Source: Chromera velia (Eukaryota; Sar; Chromeraceae). Taken from it: DNA of 64,000 bases. Below, piece by piece: positions 18,340 through 28,900 of this stretch. The stretch spans positions 55,201-119,200 of the forward strand of contig JAHBMJ010000996.1 of the NCBI GenBank assembly GCA_018398765.1. Reading direction: 5' to 3'. The notes below the pieces were generated by a model. That model saw only the letters and a list, made by a program, of their open reading frames with translations, was not told where the DNA came from and searched no databases. Each line of letters begins with the position of its first letter. Position 1 is the stretch's first letter. The translations under genes were made by a program, and so were the position numbers.

Positions 18340-20940
18340 GCTTTTGTTCGGTGTATAGGTGTGATATGGACTTTTCTTCCTTTTCCTCTCTCTCTTCTAT
18401 CTCTCTCTCTCACTCTTCTCTCAATTCTCTTCCCGCAGACCCCCCCCGGCTAGAGCTCACACTAGACTCCCTCCTCCAAGCAGCTCGCTCAGCCGCCCGT
18501 GGCTCTGCACAGGGCATCTCAGGGTGGCGCTACGAACACATCCGCTTCTTTCTCCCTGGTGACGGGTCAGGGGGGGGGGCGGGATCGTGTGCCCTTCTCA
18601 CGGTGGCGCAGTGCCTTGCAGCGGGCAATGCCCCTCCATCCCTCCTCCGCTTGCTAGCAAGCGGGAGGTCTTTTGCCCTTAACAAGGATACGAAAGGAGA
18701 TAAAGTGAGACCAATCACCATCGGGGACGTACTCCGAAGATGGGTGACCAAGGCCATCTTGATTGAGTACGGGGAGAAGTTCGAGGAGCACCTCGGCGCT
18801 CTTCAGTATGCGGTCAGAACTAGCGCAGGGGCAGATAAAATTTTCTGAGCCGTCCAAACCTGCTTGCAGCTCTGTCCTAACTCCATCCTCCTTCAGATAG
18901 ACGCAAACAATGCATTCAACACGTGTGATAGACAGAAAGCGATGGATCAATTGCGGGAGCATTTCCCTGAGCTCTATCGTTTCTTTTCCCTCTGGTATGG
19001 CACCTCTGTCCCCATCTTCTTTCACGATCAGAAAGGCACATTGCGCATGTTCTTGAGTCAAGAGGGGGTACAGCAAGGAGATGTGGCAGGACCGCTTCTT
19101 TTTTGTCTTGGCTTAAAACCGGCACTAGAAAAGTTGCAAAAGAGGCTGCACGAGAAGCACAGGAGGGCGGGATGCTTTATAGGTGCATATATGGATGACC
19201 TCTCCCTCATTTTTCCTTCCAGCTCTGCTGATTGTCTGACCTCTGCCTGGTCAGATTGTGTCGAAATCTTGGGGGAATACGGCTTGACGCTCAATTTGGG
19301 CAAAGATAAGAGTGCAGCCTTCTCTCCCAGTTGGAGGGGGAAAATGGAGAGGGAGATTCCGCAACAACGCCCCCCGGGACTTGAGGTGTCAACAGAGGGC
19401 TACAAACTGATGGGGGCAGCAGGGGGGGGGACACGTTTGTCAACACACTGTTTGAAAAGAAGTTGGGGGAGGCCACTAAGCTTGGAAAGCTGGTGGAAGG
19501 GTACGGGGACCCCCAGGGCTGCAGTCTGCTCTTCAGGTACTGCATCTTCCCTAAACTCGTCTACTTGGCCCGAGTGATGGCAGACAGACTACACAATGAC
19601 GTCTGGGAGCGGGCGGATAAGAAGTTGGGGAACTCTTTTGCCCGCAGTATGCGTCTGACCCCAGAAGAATGGATCCAAAAGAAGGAGCAGATCTATCTCC
19701 CGTTATGCCAGTGGGGGTTAGGAATCCCTTTTTTCCGTCATATCGCGCCGGCAGCACTAGTAGGCTGCGGTGCGCAAACCCTCGCCGCAGTCAGAGGCAA
19801 GCTTACCGATCAAGGTTTTGCAACACCAACACAATCGGATTTTGCCGGCCTGCATTGGGTGAAAAGAGTGGCACAGGCATATACGGACTGCAGAGGGGGG
19901 GTGCAGAGGGAACTCGGACAGAACCACATTCCCCGGGTGTTGCAAAGTGAGTGGGAGGAGAGAATTGATGATTTCCTAATTCATGAGAGGGGGGAGATGC
20001 AGCACTTAATGATTGAAGCCCTCCACCTTGTTCGTAGAGAACAACTTCTGAATATGCTGTCCCCTCCAGGGAAGGCACGTTTGAAGTCTTGTTTAGGCAC
20101 AGGGGCTTCAGCTTGGCTCACTGCGATGCCGTCCTCTGGATGGACAAAAATTTCCCCCACGCTTTTCACCACCACCGTTCGTCTCCGTCTGGGTCTTCCC
20201 ATCCCAGAAATCAAACGGAACCCGATCTGTGCTTGTGGGGCTACGCTGGACCATGAGGGTCAGCATGCACAGACTTGTGGCACGAGGGGGGGAGTATGGT
20301 GGAGACATGAACAGATGAAAGATGCATTTTGCTCTCTTTTGCAGGGGCTCCGTCATTGCTATGTAACAAGGGAGCCAACCTTCAGACAGCTAGGCTTGTT
20401 TACTCCCACCCGTCTCGTCAATGAGAGACAGAAACGTCCCGATTTCCTTGCAGGTCTCCCATCAGGAGACACCGTACTAGGAGACGTCGCAGTGACCCAT
20501 CCATTCTCAATTGATGCCAACCGCCTGCGAAGATTCGCAAAAACAGCAGGGTCGGCAGCAAAGGCGATGGAGAAGGTCAAAAACGACAGGTACGGTGAGA
20601 TCTGTCATGAAATCGGATTTCGGTTTGTTCCTCTTGTGTTTGAGACATATGGGAGACCAGGAGAGGGGACAATTCGTTTTTTGAAAGAGATAGCGAAGTT
20701 GGGGGCCGGAAGAGTGAGAGGAGGAGAGGGAGATGAGGCAGTGCAGACAAGGCTGATGGACCGGTATTATAAAGTTCTTTCCTGCACGCTACAGCGTTTC
20801 GTTGCCGCAAATCTTCTCTGTTCAATTCACAGCAGGAGGGGAACCAGAGGGCCCTTCCAGCCTGAGTGCCTTCTCGGTAGGGAGGTCGCAGCGTTCTCTG
20901 GGTCTTTCGACTCGGAGGGCGTAAACTAAGCGATCCTTTT
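18340..20940 (+). mobile_element. RLE-type LINE copy, 5' truncated
   Basis: It contains RT, a zinc finger and a C-terminal restriction-like endonuclease, the arrangement of R2/NeSL-type non-LTR retrotransposons. The 5' part before the RT fingers is missing. The exact 3' end is not identified; no obvious tail is seen within 300 bp of the stop. It lies head to head with the minus-strand LINE fragment. Confidence 0.75.
18351..20929 (+). pseudogene. RT and restriction-like endonuclease of an RLE LINE, disrupted
   Basis: One protein is spread over two frames. RT finger region: SAQGISGWRYEHIRFF and VRPITIGDVLRRW. Motif A is LLQIDANNAFN with Asp at 18900-18902, motif B is GVQQGDVAGPLLF, and motif C is GAYMDDL at 19182-19202. 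A zinc finger CACGATLDHEGQHAQTC follows at about 20230-20280. The endonuclease shows RPDFLAG, GDVAV, then KVKNDRY and FVPLVFETYG, matching the PD...D.V...K..Y pattern of restriction-like LINE endonucleases. Two lesions are seen: a TGA at 18846-18848, and a shift at a run of nine G (19422-19430), after which the frame resumes with DTFVNTLFEKK. Catalytic residues are otherwise intact, so the copy is fairly young. The G-run shift could also be a sequencing error. Confidence 0.75.
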
Positions 20941-21868
20941 GTAATTGATTCTTTGTATACAAACAAGAAGGGAAAAAAAAGGGGGGGCAAGCGCATGAAA
21001 GGAAAGGAAGAAAAGAAGGTTGAGAAAATGAGGGGCAGATTAATGGGGGGGGTCTCTTTGAAGTTGTTCTCTGCCGTCAAAGGGTAGCCTTTGCCAAGGA
21101 GACAAACTTTTAGAAAGTTTTTGCCCTGCCTCTCCCCTCTTTTCGTTGTTCTCCAAGTTCTACTCTACCGCCGCTTAAGAAATAAGCCGCAGTAAAAGTG
21201 ATTAATGAGCAGTGTTCCTAGATTCAGAACAGATGGGACGAACCGGAACCTTTTGACAGACTAGGCTAAATCCGCCCCTCATACACGGGGACGCGGCATG
21301 CATAACAAAAACCTCAATCAATTCTCTCAATTCTCCACCTGAAGATTTCTTTCTTCCTCTCTTTTATTTCTTTATCTGTCTTGCTTACAATCCATCCTTC
21401 TATTCTATCTACTTTTTTATTCATTGCGTATGTCTCTATCTCTCCTGGTTGGCTTGCGAGCTTCTCTTTTGAAAAAGGATGAAGGCATCTAGGATTGGCT
21501 GGTGAGTGACAGCATGCACAGAGCAAAAACCTAGGCAAAAACTGGTTATATCTTGTAGACAATTATTTTTTAAAGAATAATCAATTAACCTAGCCATCAA
21601 CAACAGCTGCATACGGCATGCCAGTGCGCAACACTTCAAAATATGTATGATTGCAGCATAACAGCAAAAAAATGATTGTCAGACTATAAAAACCCGTTTT
21701 TAATATTTCACATATCCCTTGATTTATAACATTTGATGCATATTATTTCATATTTGTTTCCTTCTGAGTCTCTAACGCTTTTTTGTCGCATTAAATGATT
21801 TAATTAACGTTTCAAGTTTTAATAGCTGGATTTTTATAGCCAGATAAAGCTTGTTTGAGTAATAAAGT
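20941..21868. other. Intergenic region, no gene seen
   Basis: Mostly AT-rich past 21180, with no coding signal. It may include the 3' UTR of the RLE LINE in its first few hundred bases. Confidence 0.5.
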
Positions 21869-22103
21869 CTAGGCGCCTAGGCCCGGCTAGAGAAAAAAAA
21901 AAAAAGATCTTCCTAGATCGTCTACTTTTTTTTTTTCTTCTTTTTCAGTCAAACAAGTGTTGTTCAACTGTTGCACAAGTGTTGTTTGTGTGTTGCACAA
22001 CTGTTGTCAAGTGTTGTTCAGGGTCAAAAAGTAAAGAAGAAAAAAAAAAAAAGATCTCCCCAAATCGTCTACTTTTTTTTTTTTTTCTCTAGCCGGCGCC
22101 TAG
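21869..22103. mobile_element. 235-bp TIR element (MITE) with 8-bp target duplication
   Basis: The left end reads CTAGGCGCC, then CGGCTAGAG followed by an A-run. The right end is the reverse complement, CTCTAGCCGGCGCCTAG after a T-run. AATAAAGT is duplicated on both sides (21861-21868 and 22104-22111). Sub-terminal GATCT...TCGTCTAC words form a second repeat pair in direct orientation. The centre has repeated TGTTG words (CAAGTGTTGTT). There is no ORF. An 8-bp duplication suggests hAT or a similar superfamily, but the terminal bases do not clearly match the hAT consensus. Confidence 0.7.
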
Positions 22104-22208
22104 AATAAAGTCAGTCAGATTGAACTCTAGATTGAACTGATAAAAATTATTATAAAAGAGCAAGAATTGGAACGATTCGTTCATTCACTTCCATGCATTG
22201 TTCATGTT

Positions 22209-22274
22209 ATCACAATCAATGAATTCAATCTAACTAATAAATTTATAACTAGCTAAGATAAAATCTAAGGTAAA
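22209..22274. repeat. Left copy of a ~65-bp duplication flanking a LINE fragment
   Basis: The sequence starting ATCACAATCAATGAA and ending near AAATCTAAGGTAAAC recurs at 22691-22755 with a few differences (about 90% or better by eye). It is read as an unusually long target-site duplication of the insertion between. Confidence 0.6.
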
Positions 22275-22690
22275 CTGTCCACTGTGCTCAGCAGCCGAGC
22301 CCTTTCTCAGGAGTCGGTATCCAAGGAAGTGTTTCGTAGGGTTCCTACCCTATAGACTGCACTCCTTACCATTTTTTAGTCTGACATGGATGCGTTCTTT
22401 TGCTTCTCTTTTTTGGTCTCCCTTTCTGGCTTTGTCTTCCTTCTTAGTCATTTCTAGTTGTTTCCCCTGCCACTGCAAGTCTATTCTAATGCAAGTAGTT
22501 TTTAACCCTGGTTGCTTAAGGGTGGAGCTACCCTCTGTTTCTATTTCCATTTCCGCCCTAGCCAGGCTTTGATCTATACAAATGCCCCAGTGGGGCCTAG
22601 GTCGAGGGATTGAATCTATGTAGGAAATACTAGGTTAGCCAGAGCCTATATGGCTCACCGGCTTTAACCTCATACATCATCATCATCATC
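22275..22690 (+). mobile_element. LINE 3' fragment with (CAT)n tail
   Basis: A 416-bp insertion ends in CATCATCATCATCATCATC. It is flanked by a ~65-bp direct duplication (22209-22274 and 22691-22755), as expected for a 5'-truncated retroposed copy. No coding motif remains, and the family cannot be named from the sequence. Confidence 0.5.
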
Positions 22691-22755
22691 ATCACAATCA
22701 ATGAACTCAATCTAACTAATAAATTTACAACTAAGATAAAATCTAAGATAAAAAC
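22691..22755. repeat. Right copy of the ~65-bp duplication
   Basis: Matches 22209-22274. It immediately follows the (CAT)n tail. Confidence 0.6.
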
Positions 22756-22853
22756 CAAGCTACTATTAAACATGTCTGCAGTGATGATTATATAATATAA
22801 ACAATTATAGTATTCACATTTACATAATCCTAGACATAACATCTTGGCTCCCT

Positions 22854-22859
22854 TTTATT
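22854..22859 (-). promoter_or_regulatory. Possible polyadenylation signal of the giant gene
   Basis: AATAAA on the minus strand, about 85 bases after the stop codon of the giant gene. Whether this organism uses the hexamer is not known from the window. Confidence 0.25.
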
Positions 22860-22943
22860 TCAGTTCTTATAACTCTATACAATTCATGACTGCGAGTAAT
22901 ACTTGTGTTATTTAAAATTTGTGATCTGTACATGCCATAGAGT

Positions 22944-25900
22944 TTAAGAAAGTGGTGGGACAGAGCCTCCTTGCACAAGGAGAGAGGCTAAACTTGCAGG
23001 GTCGTGGGGTTTGCTTGACGCTGATGAACTGCCGGCTTGCAGTCGTTTGAGAGAGGCCTTTGGTGGAGAGTTCGCACGTCTTTGAAAACGCTTCTCCTTC
23101 TCTGGAGCCTGCCAGTGCTTTCGCTCTGGAGAAAGGCTGCGTCCACGCGAAGCAGGTCTGGGGCCTGAGGTGTCTCCCTCCACTACAATCTGTAAAGGAG
23201 CCGGGCTCTGGTTGATTTTGGTTTGAGAGGCGGGGAAAATTCCGGGCTGGGTTGCGTGTCGCGGTTGCAATAGGGGGGGGACAGAGGTCGAGACTTGAGA
23301 GCTTGTGCAGATTTGCGTGTCGTTTGGATGATGCGAAGTTTCAGATTTCGGAAGGAAAAGAAAAGGCAACAAAACGGGAGGTGACTTGGCTTTGCTGTCT
23401 GCCGATGTGTCCTTTGTTGCTCTTTCACTTTTCTTCTCAGGCTCTCTTCGTTGACTTGTGAAATTCTTCCTCTTCGGTTCGAGTGCATTGGGACGTCTCC
23501 TGATGCGAGCAGCAGCTGCAGCCGCCACAAGCTCTCCCGACTTTTTCGCTTTCTCCGCACGCAGCTGATCTTCCATCCCTCCCAAACCAATCTGTCGGAA
23601 CATTGCGTCCCATCCCCCACCTACGCCTACACCTCCTCCAGCAAACTTCTGGAGGGGGTTGCCGGGGTCCTCGTCCGAGCTGTCGCTGAGGCCGTCCGAT
23701 GCCGGGGCCCTCCATCTCGGATTCTGCTTTGCTGCCGGTCGCCGAGAAGGGACCACCATAAGGGAATTCGATCCTGCGTCGGCCCTCGGAGAGATTTGAT
23801 GACGACCTGAGACGTCAGTCTGGCCTCTCTGCCTTGAGAGGCTGCTGGTTTGTCGACTGCGTAACCGGACAGGAGAATCAGCCTGTGCTTGCATGGAAAC
23901 GGGGGAAGCGCAGCGGCTCGTTCTGGCTGAAGTCTTCCGTGACCGGTTCCCAGTCAGTGCCTCGGCCTGTCTCGAATTCTTCCCCCTTCCCTCTGCTCCC
24001 TCAGTCTGCTCCTGCTGTCGACGCTGCTGCTCCTGACGCGTGCGCCAACGACCGCGAAGGTAGCTTGCCAGCGCGCGCTTTTCAAATTTGTTGGAAAAGA
24101 AGACGGAAGGAGGCACGCGAGCCTCCGTTAGCTCCGCAAAGGCCTGCCTTTTTCGGAATGATGCGGAAATGGGCAGAGAAGGTACCACAGGAGGCGACGG
24201 TGTGACGACAGATTGAGTTGTTGTGCGGGGGATCTGCGGAATCCTGTCTTCTTTCTGACATCCTTCTGCACTCCCAGGCGGCGACATACGGACGGCCGAG
24301 ACCGACGGAACAGGGGGGGGGGAATGGGAACTTTCTGAGTGGCTGTGTTTTGGGGTTCTCCTTGATGCGCTTCCACATGTCATCAGGTGTTGTCTCTGCT
24401 GGCCCATCACTTCTTTCTCCGTGACTGGAGGAAGATAAGACTCCGAAGGAGAGAGTATGAACTCCTGTTGAGACTCCATCTTCTCTCTTCTACCCAGAGA
24501 AGATCTCGCAGAAGAAAAGTCTAACATAGTGCGAGCGGGACGCCTCTCTGAGGTCTCTCCGGTATTCCCTCTTTCCCTTCTTCTGCCGGCCTTTCGAGAA
24601 CTCCTCCCCCTCCCGCTGGTCTCTCTGTCTCTGGGACCCAACCGGAGGGGCCCCGGGGAAGGGGGAGAAGGCGGCGATACCGGTCCTGCAAACCCTGAAG
24701 ACGCTGTTGCACGTGGAGCTGAGAGAAGGATTTTGTGTGTCTGGGTGTCCGGCGAGAATGGGAGATCAGATTTGTTTGAACGCATAGACATCAGCTGTGT
24801 GTCCTGCTTGTTGTTCCACCCAATCTGCCTCCATCCCGAGGTCGTCGTAGAAGTGTGAAGATGGGAAGGCGTCTGCGAGTCGTTTGCAACAGGTTGAGAG
24901 CGTTTGGGGGACCCTGAGCGGCCAGAGGGAGAGGGCCTTCGTGAGGCGGGGGATGGGGAAGAGGTGTGAGAAGGGACCCGCGCAGTGAGAACGAGACCGA
25001 CTGCCTCGTCAGGTAGACCTCTTCTGTTTTCATCGTGAAGATTTGAGCTTCGCTCTTTCTCTTCAGCAGGGGAATGGAAAGGGAAACCTATACAAAGGGA
25101 TCCTAGAGGCGATTTGTTTGCCAGTTTTCCTCCCCGGCCCTTCAAGGCATCTGCATGGGGCGACCCGACCCCCTGGGGATGGAAGGGGGGGCGTCTAGAG
25201 GGGCTCTTTGACCCCCCCCTTGCTTCCTGTATGGGGGAGAAGCCCCCCCCTATTCTTCTGCGTTGGGTGCCGGATTCTGTACCCCCACCACCATGAACTG
25301 CCGCGAAACCGCCAGGCCCTGCCGTAACGCTTCCCGGCCCTTCCCCTCTCATCGCGGGGGAGCCCCCGTTGTCCCGCGCCCATGTCCTTGCGGTCTCTGC
25401 TTGTGAGGACAAATGCGCGTGGGCCTCTCCACCGTAAAATGTGGCGGCACCGAAAGGCATGTTTGACGTCTGCACAGGGCTGTTCGGATCGGGTCCTGAA
25501 TCAGATAGAATTCTGCGTGTGGGTGGAGGGGGGGGAGAGGGTCTCGAACGCACGCCCCCTAGATTCTGCCTTTGCCTTTGCCTTTGCTTTCTCTGGGGAT
25601 CCCTGCCTGCTGAAACTTCGGCCAGTCCATCCTCCCCGGTTCTCTGAAAGTGAGGCCGAGGATGGGGGGGTTGCACTCGGCCTCCGGTGCCTTTCTCTTT
25701 CGACGGGGCTCCCGCAACTCTCCAGAGACTCATGGACATCGGAGGAGAGTACCAGGAGGTTGACATGGAAGCGGCTGCTGTGGCCTCGGTTAGCCCTTGG
25801 GATGTTTTGTTCAAAAGAATTTCCACGTCGTCGTCAAAGTCCTTGAAAGGAGACGGCGACTGGACAACACCCCGCGCATCTTTTTGGCGGTTTGCATGTG

Positions 25901-28900
25901 TCAAACGTCCCGGAGATCTCTCCTGTCTGTGGCTGACTGCATGGGGGGATGCCTGGAGGAGGTTGAGCGTTTTCAGTGTCATCCTCATAGGGCGTCCCTT
26001 CTCGTCTGCAGCCACAGTGACTCCACTGATCCCACTGATCACGCTCAGGGGACGGGAGGACACACCAGCAGCACCAGCAGAGGGGGAGGGCTGATTGAGT
26101 GAACCTGCCGGTCTTGGACTCGAATTACGTGCATGGGGCTGTAGGGTTGTGCTCTGTCTGTGAGAAGGCGATCGGGACACTCGAGGAGTCCCCTGCTGTT
26201 CTTGTTGCTGCTGGTATGGGGGTGTTTGGTGCGTTGGGGTCTGACGAGGGAGCCTTACAGAGGGGGAGCGGGGAGAGAGATGACCCCCGTGCGTCTGACG
26301 TCTGCGAACGTGGGGGGGAGAGAGGCCGTCAACGTCGTCGTCATCGTCGGGAAGTGAAAAGCGCAAAATATTTTGACCGTTGGGAGTCAAAACTTTTCTC
26401 TGCTTTGGACTCTCCTGCTCTTCTTTTTTCAAATTATTTTTGACGAGCTCTCTAACTTTTCCGATCTTCATCAATTCTGCGTTGCATTCTTTCATTTCGT
26501 CCACGTGCTCCTTGAGCTCTGCCAGAGAGACCTCAGAGTTGGCTCCTGCAAGGGACCCATGACGAGACAACTGGTTTCTCATTGCTGTCTGTGCAGAGAT
26601 GCCTGTACCCACCCCGCCCTCAAGAGATACCCGCTGAGTTGACGCACGCCGCTGTGCGTATCTGTCTGCTAGAGAGGCTCTCCGACTTTGCAGATCGGAA
26701 TCGACGTCAGGAAGGTCCTGCTGGAGCGCTGCTTCGATCTTCGCCTGGCTGTCGACGCTGCACGGGGGGTAGTTAGAAGAAAATTGAAAATATTTAAGAA
26801 AAGTCTGTTAGTTCTTGCTTCTTTACATTTACACATACGACAGCGATAAAAATAAGGAAATGTTTTAGACAGAGCAATGGGAGAAAAAGGCCGGGAGATA
26901 ACGGCAGATCTTCCGTGATGCACCCCTAAGGAATCAGAGAAGAAATAATTGTGGGTTGACTTTCTTTCCTTCAAAGCGACTCGCGCTCTGGTCCTCAAGA
27001 ACGCTCTGGACCTTCCAAAAAATATTTCCGTCTATTGAGAATTTCATTCCCCTCATCAGAGCTAGGCAGGAAGAGTGAGGTTGTTTCTCAATCGATCTGC
27101 TGACTTGAATTGCACTGTCGATTGCCTTCGAGGGGAGCGCTTTGGTCTGGAAGGTTTCGATGCCTCTTGTTCACCTGTCTGATCTTCATCTTCTTCCTTT
27201 TGCTCTGCTTCAGGGGCATCGTCTTCGCGCTGCGTTGTCACTTTCCTTTCTCTTGGTGTTTCCTCGACAACACCCTCAGAGACTCTCCTATTCGCCTTTT
27301 CTCCCTCTCCCCCCCTGTTTGCATCTTGACTCTTTGAGGATGGACGATGCGGAGAGGTGGGGGGAGAAGGAGAAGGAGGAGTGATGACCGGAGCCGGGCG
27401 TGTGCCCAGGAGGGAGGTCAGAGAGGCCGGTTCAGGCTCGTGAGGTCCTCCCATAGGGGCGGGAGACGGATGGGTACCTGGCGGCTCTTTCAAGCGCAAA
27501 GCCGGCAACGCAGGGGGCTTCATCGAGTGCGTCATCGTGAATCTGAGACTCGAATCATCTCCTGCTGAGCGCTGAGGCTGAGGAGATCCCCTGCCGTCTC
27601 CTCTGTTCCCACTGCTTCGGCTTTTCTTAGAACCCTTCCGTCCTGCAGACCATGTGTTCTGCTCCCTGAAATGCGCCATGAGGTCCTGCTTTGTTCTCTG
27701 CCTCTGACCCAAAAACCCACGGGCAGAAAACTCCATCGTGGGCTTTCGAATAGTCTCACTCATTCGACTGACACCTCGGCTGCTGTGCTGGTCTCTGGCT
27801 TCACCCCCTGTCCCCCCGCGGCTCTTGGGACGGCCTCGATAGATCCTCCCCCGGGTGCTGGCACGGCTCTTTGTCCGTCCGTGGGACCGGACCGCTTCCG
27901 AGGAATCGGATGCATCAGTCTCCCCAAATTTGTGACTTCTTGGACGGGGGCTCAGTCCTTTTGTCAGTCTTTTCTGTTCTTGAGTTTTCAGAGAGGTGAC
28001 AGAGACAAACGGCGAGAAGAGAGATGTAGAATCGCCTTTTCTTCTCCGCCGGCCTTCCTTTTTCTGTGCCCCATCGCCCCCTTCTGGTCCCCGAAGAGCC
28101 CGCCGCCCTCTCTCCCGGAGTGTGACAAACGGAGACACACTCTCTGATTGCTGCACCCCGACTGGTAAGGAAAGCTTGACATTTGCAGGAGAAACATGGT
28201 TTCCACTCAACCCTTCTGTGTGTCTGTTTTTTTCGGCAGCTGATGAATCTTTCTCGGCCGCTTTTCCCGTCTTCTCCATTTCCCTTTCCTTTTCACCTGG
28301 TTGTGTGACTTCATGAAAGAAAATGGGGGAAGGAGAATCCGACTGCGGGCGTATAGACGGAGTGCCTGACCGTGTGGAAGGGTGCTGATCTCTGCCTGGT
28401 CCATTCAACGTCTCTGTCTGAGTACCGGGACGTTGAACTTCTGCAGAAGCATGTGCTGACAGATTCAGTTGCGCTCTGCCCGCATCATCACTTGCCATGA
28501 TGCCATCACTAGGTTTTGGCGCCTTTTCCCCACCTTCTTGGGTGTGTCCAGAAACGGGACGGGAGCCGGACTTTGAAGGGGACCAGCGTGAGTGCAAATT
28601 GGAAGGGGAGGGGGGGGGCACTAGCTTTGCTCCCCCGTCCTTTTTGGAGGGCGCAGGAGAAGAAAGGTGTCGTGTCTGTGTAGTGGAGGCACCTCCGACA
28701 AGAGGGGGCGGGAAACGGTGAAAGAACTCGTTCTTCCCTGCCCCCCTTGGGTTTGAGAGGTTGGCAGAAGGGGAGTGTGGAATGACCGTGGGGGAAAGAG
28801 CGACAGCGTGAGGGGAGCTGGGCTGCAGTTTTACCCACCCTTCTTTTGCAAGGTTTCTTTCTTTGACAGCAGATGCTGAGGTCTTCTCCTGAGGGTGCTG

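Noticed and set aside
23183-26443. Plus-strand ORFs antisense to the last exon of the giant gene
   Set aside because: They are shadows of a long GC-rich coding exon; none has a domain or splice context of its own.
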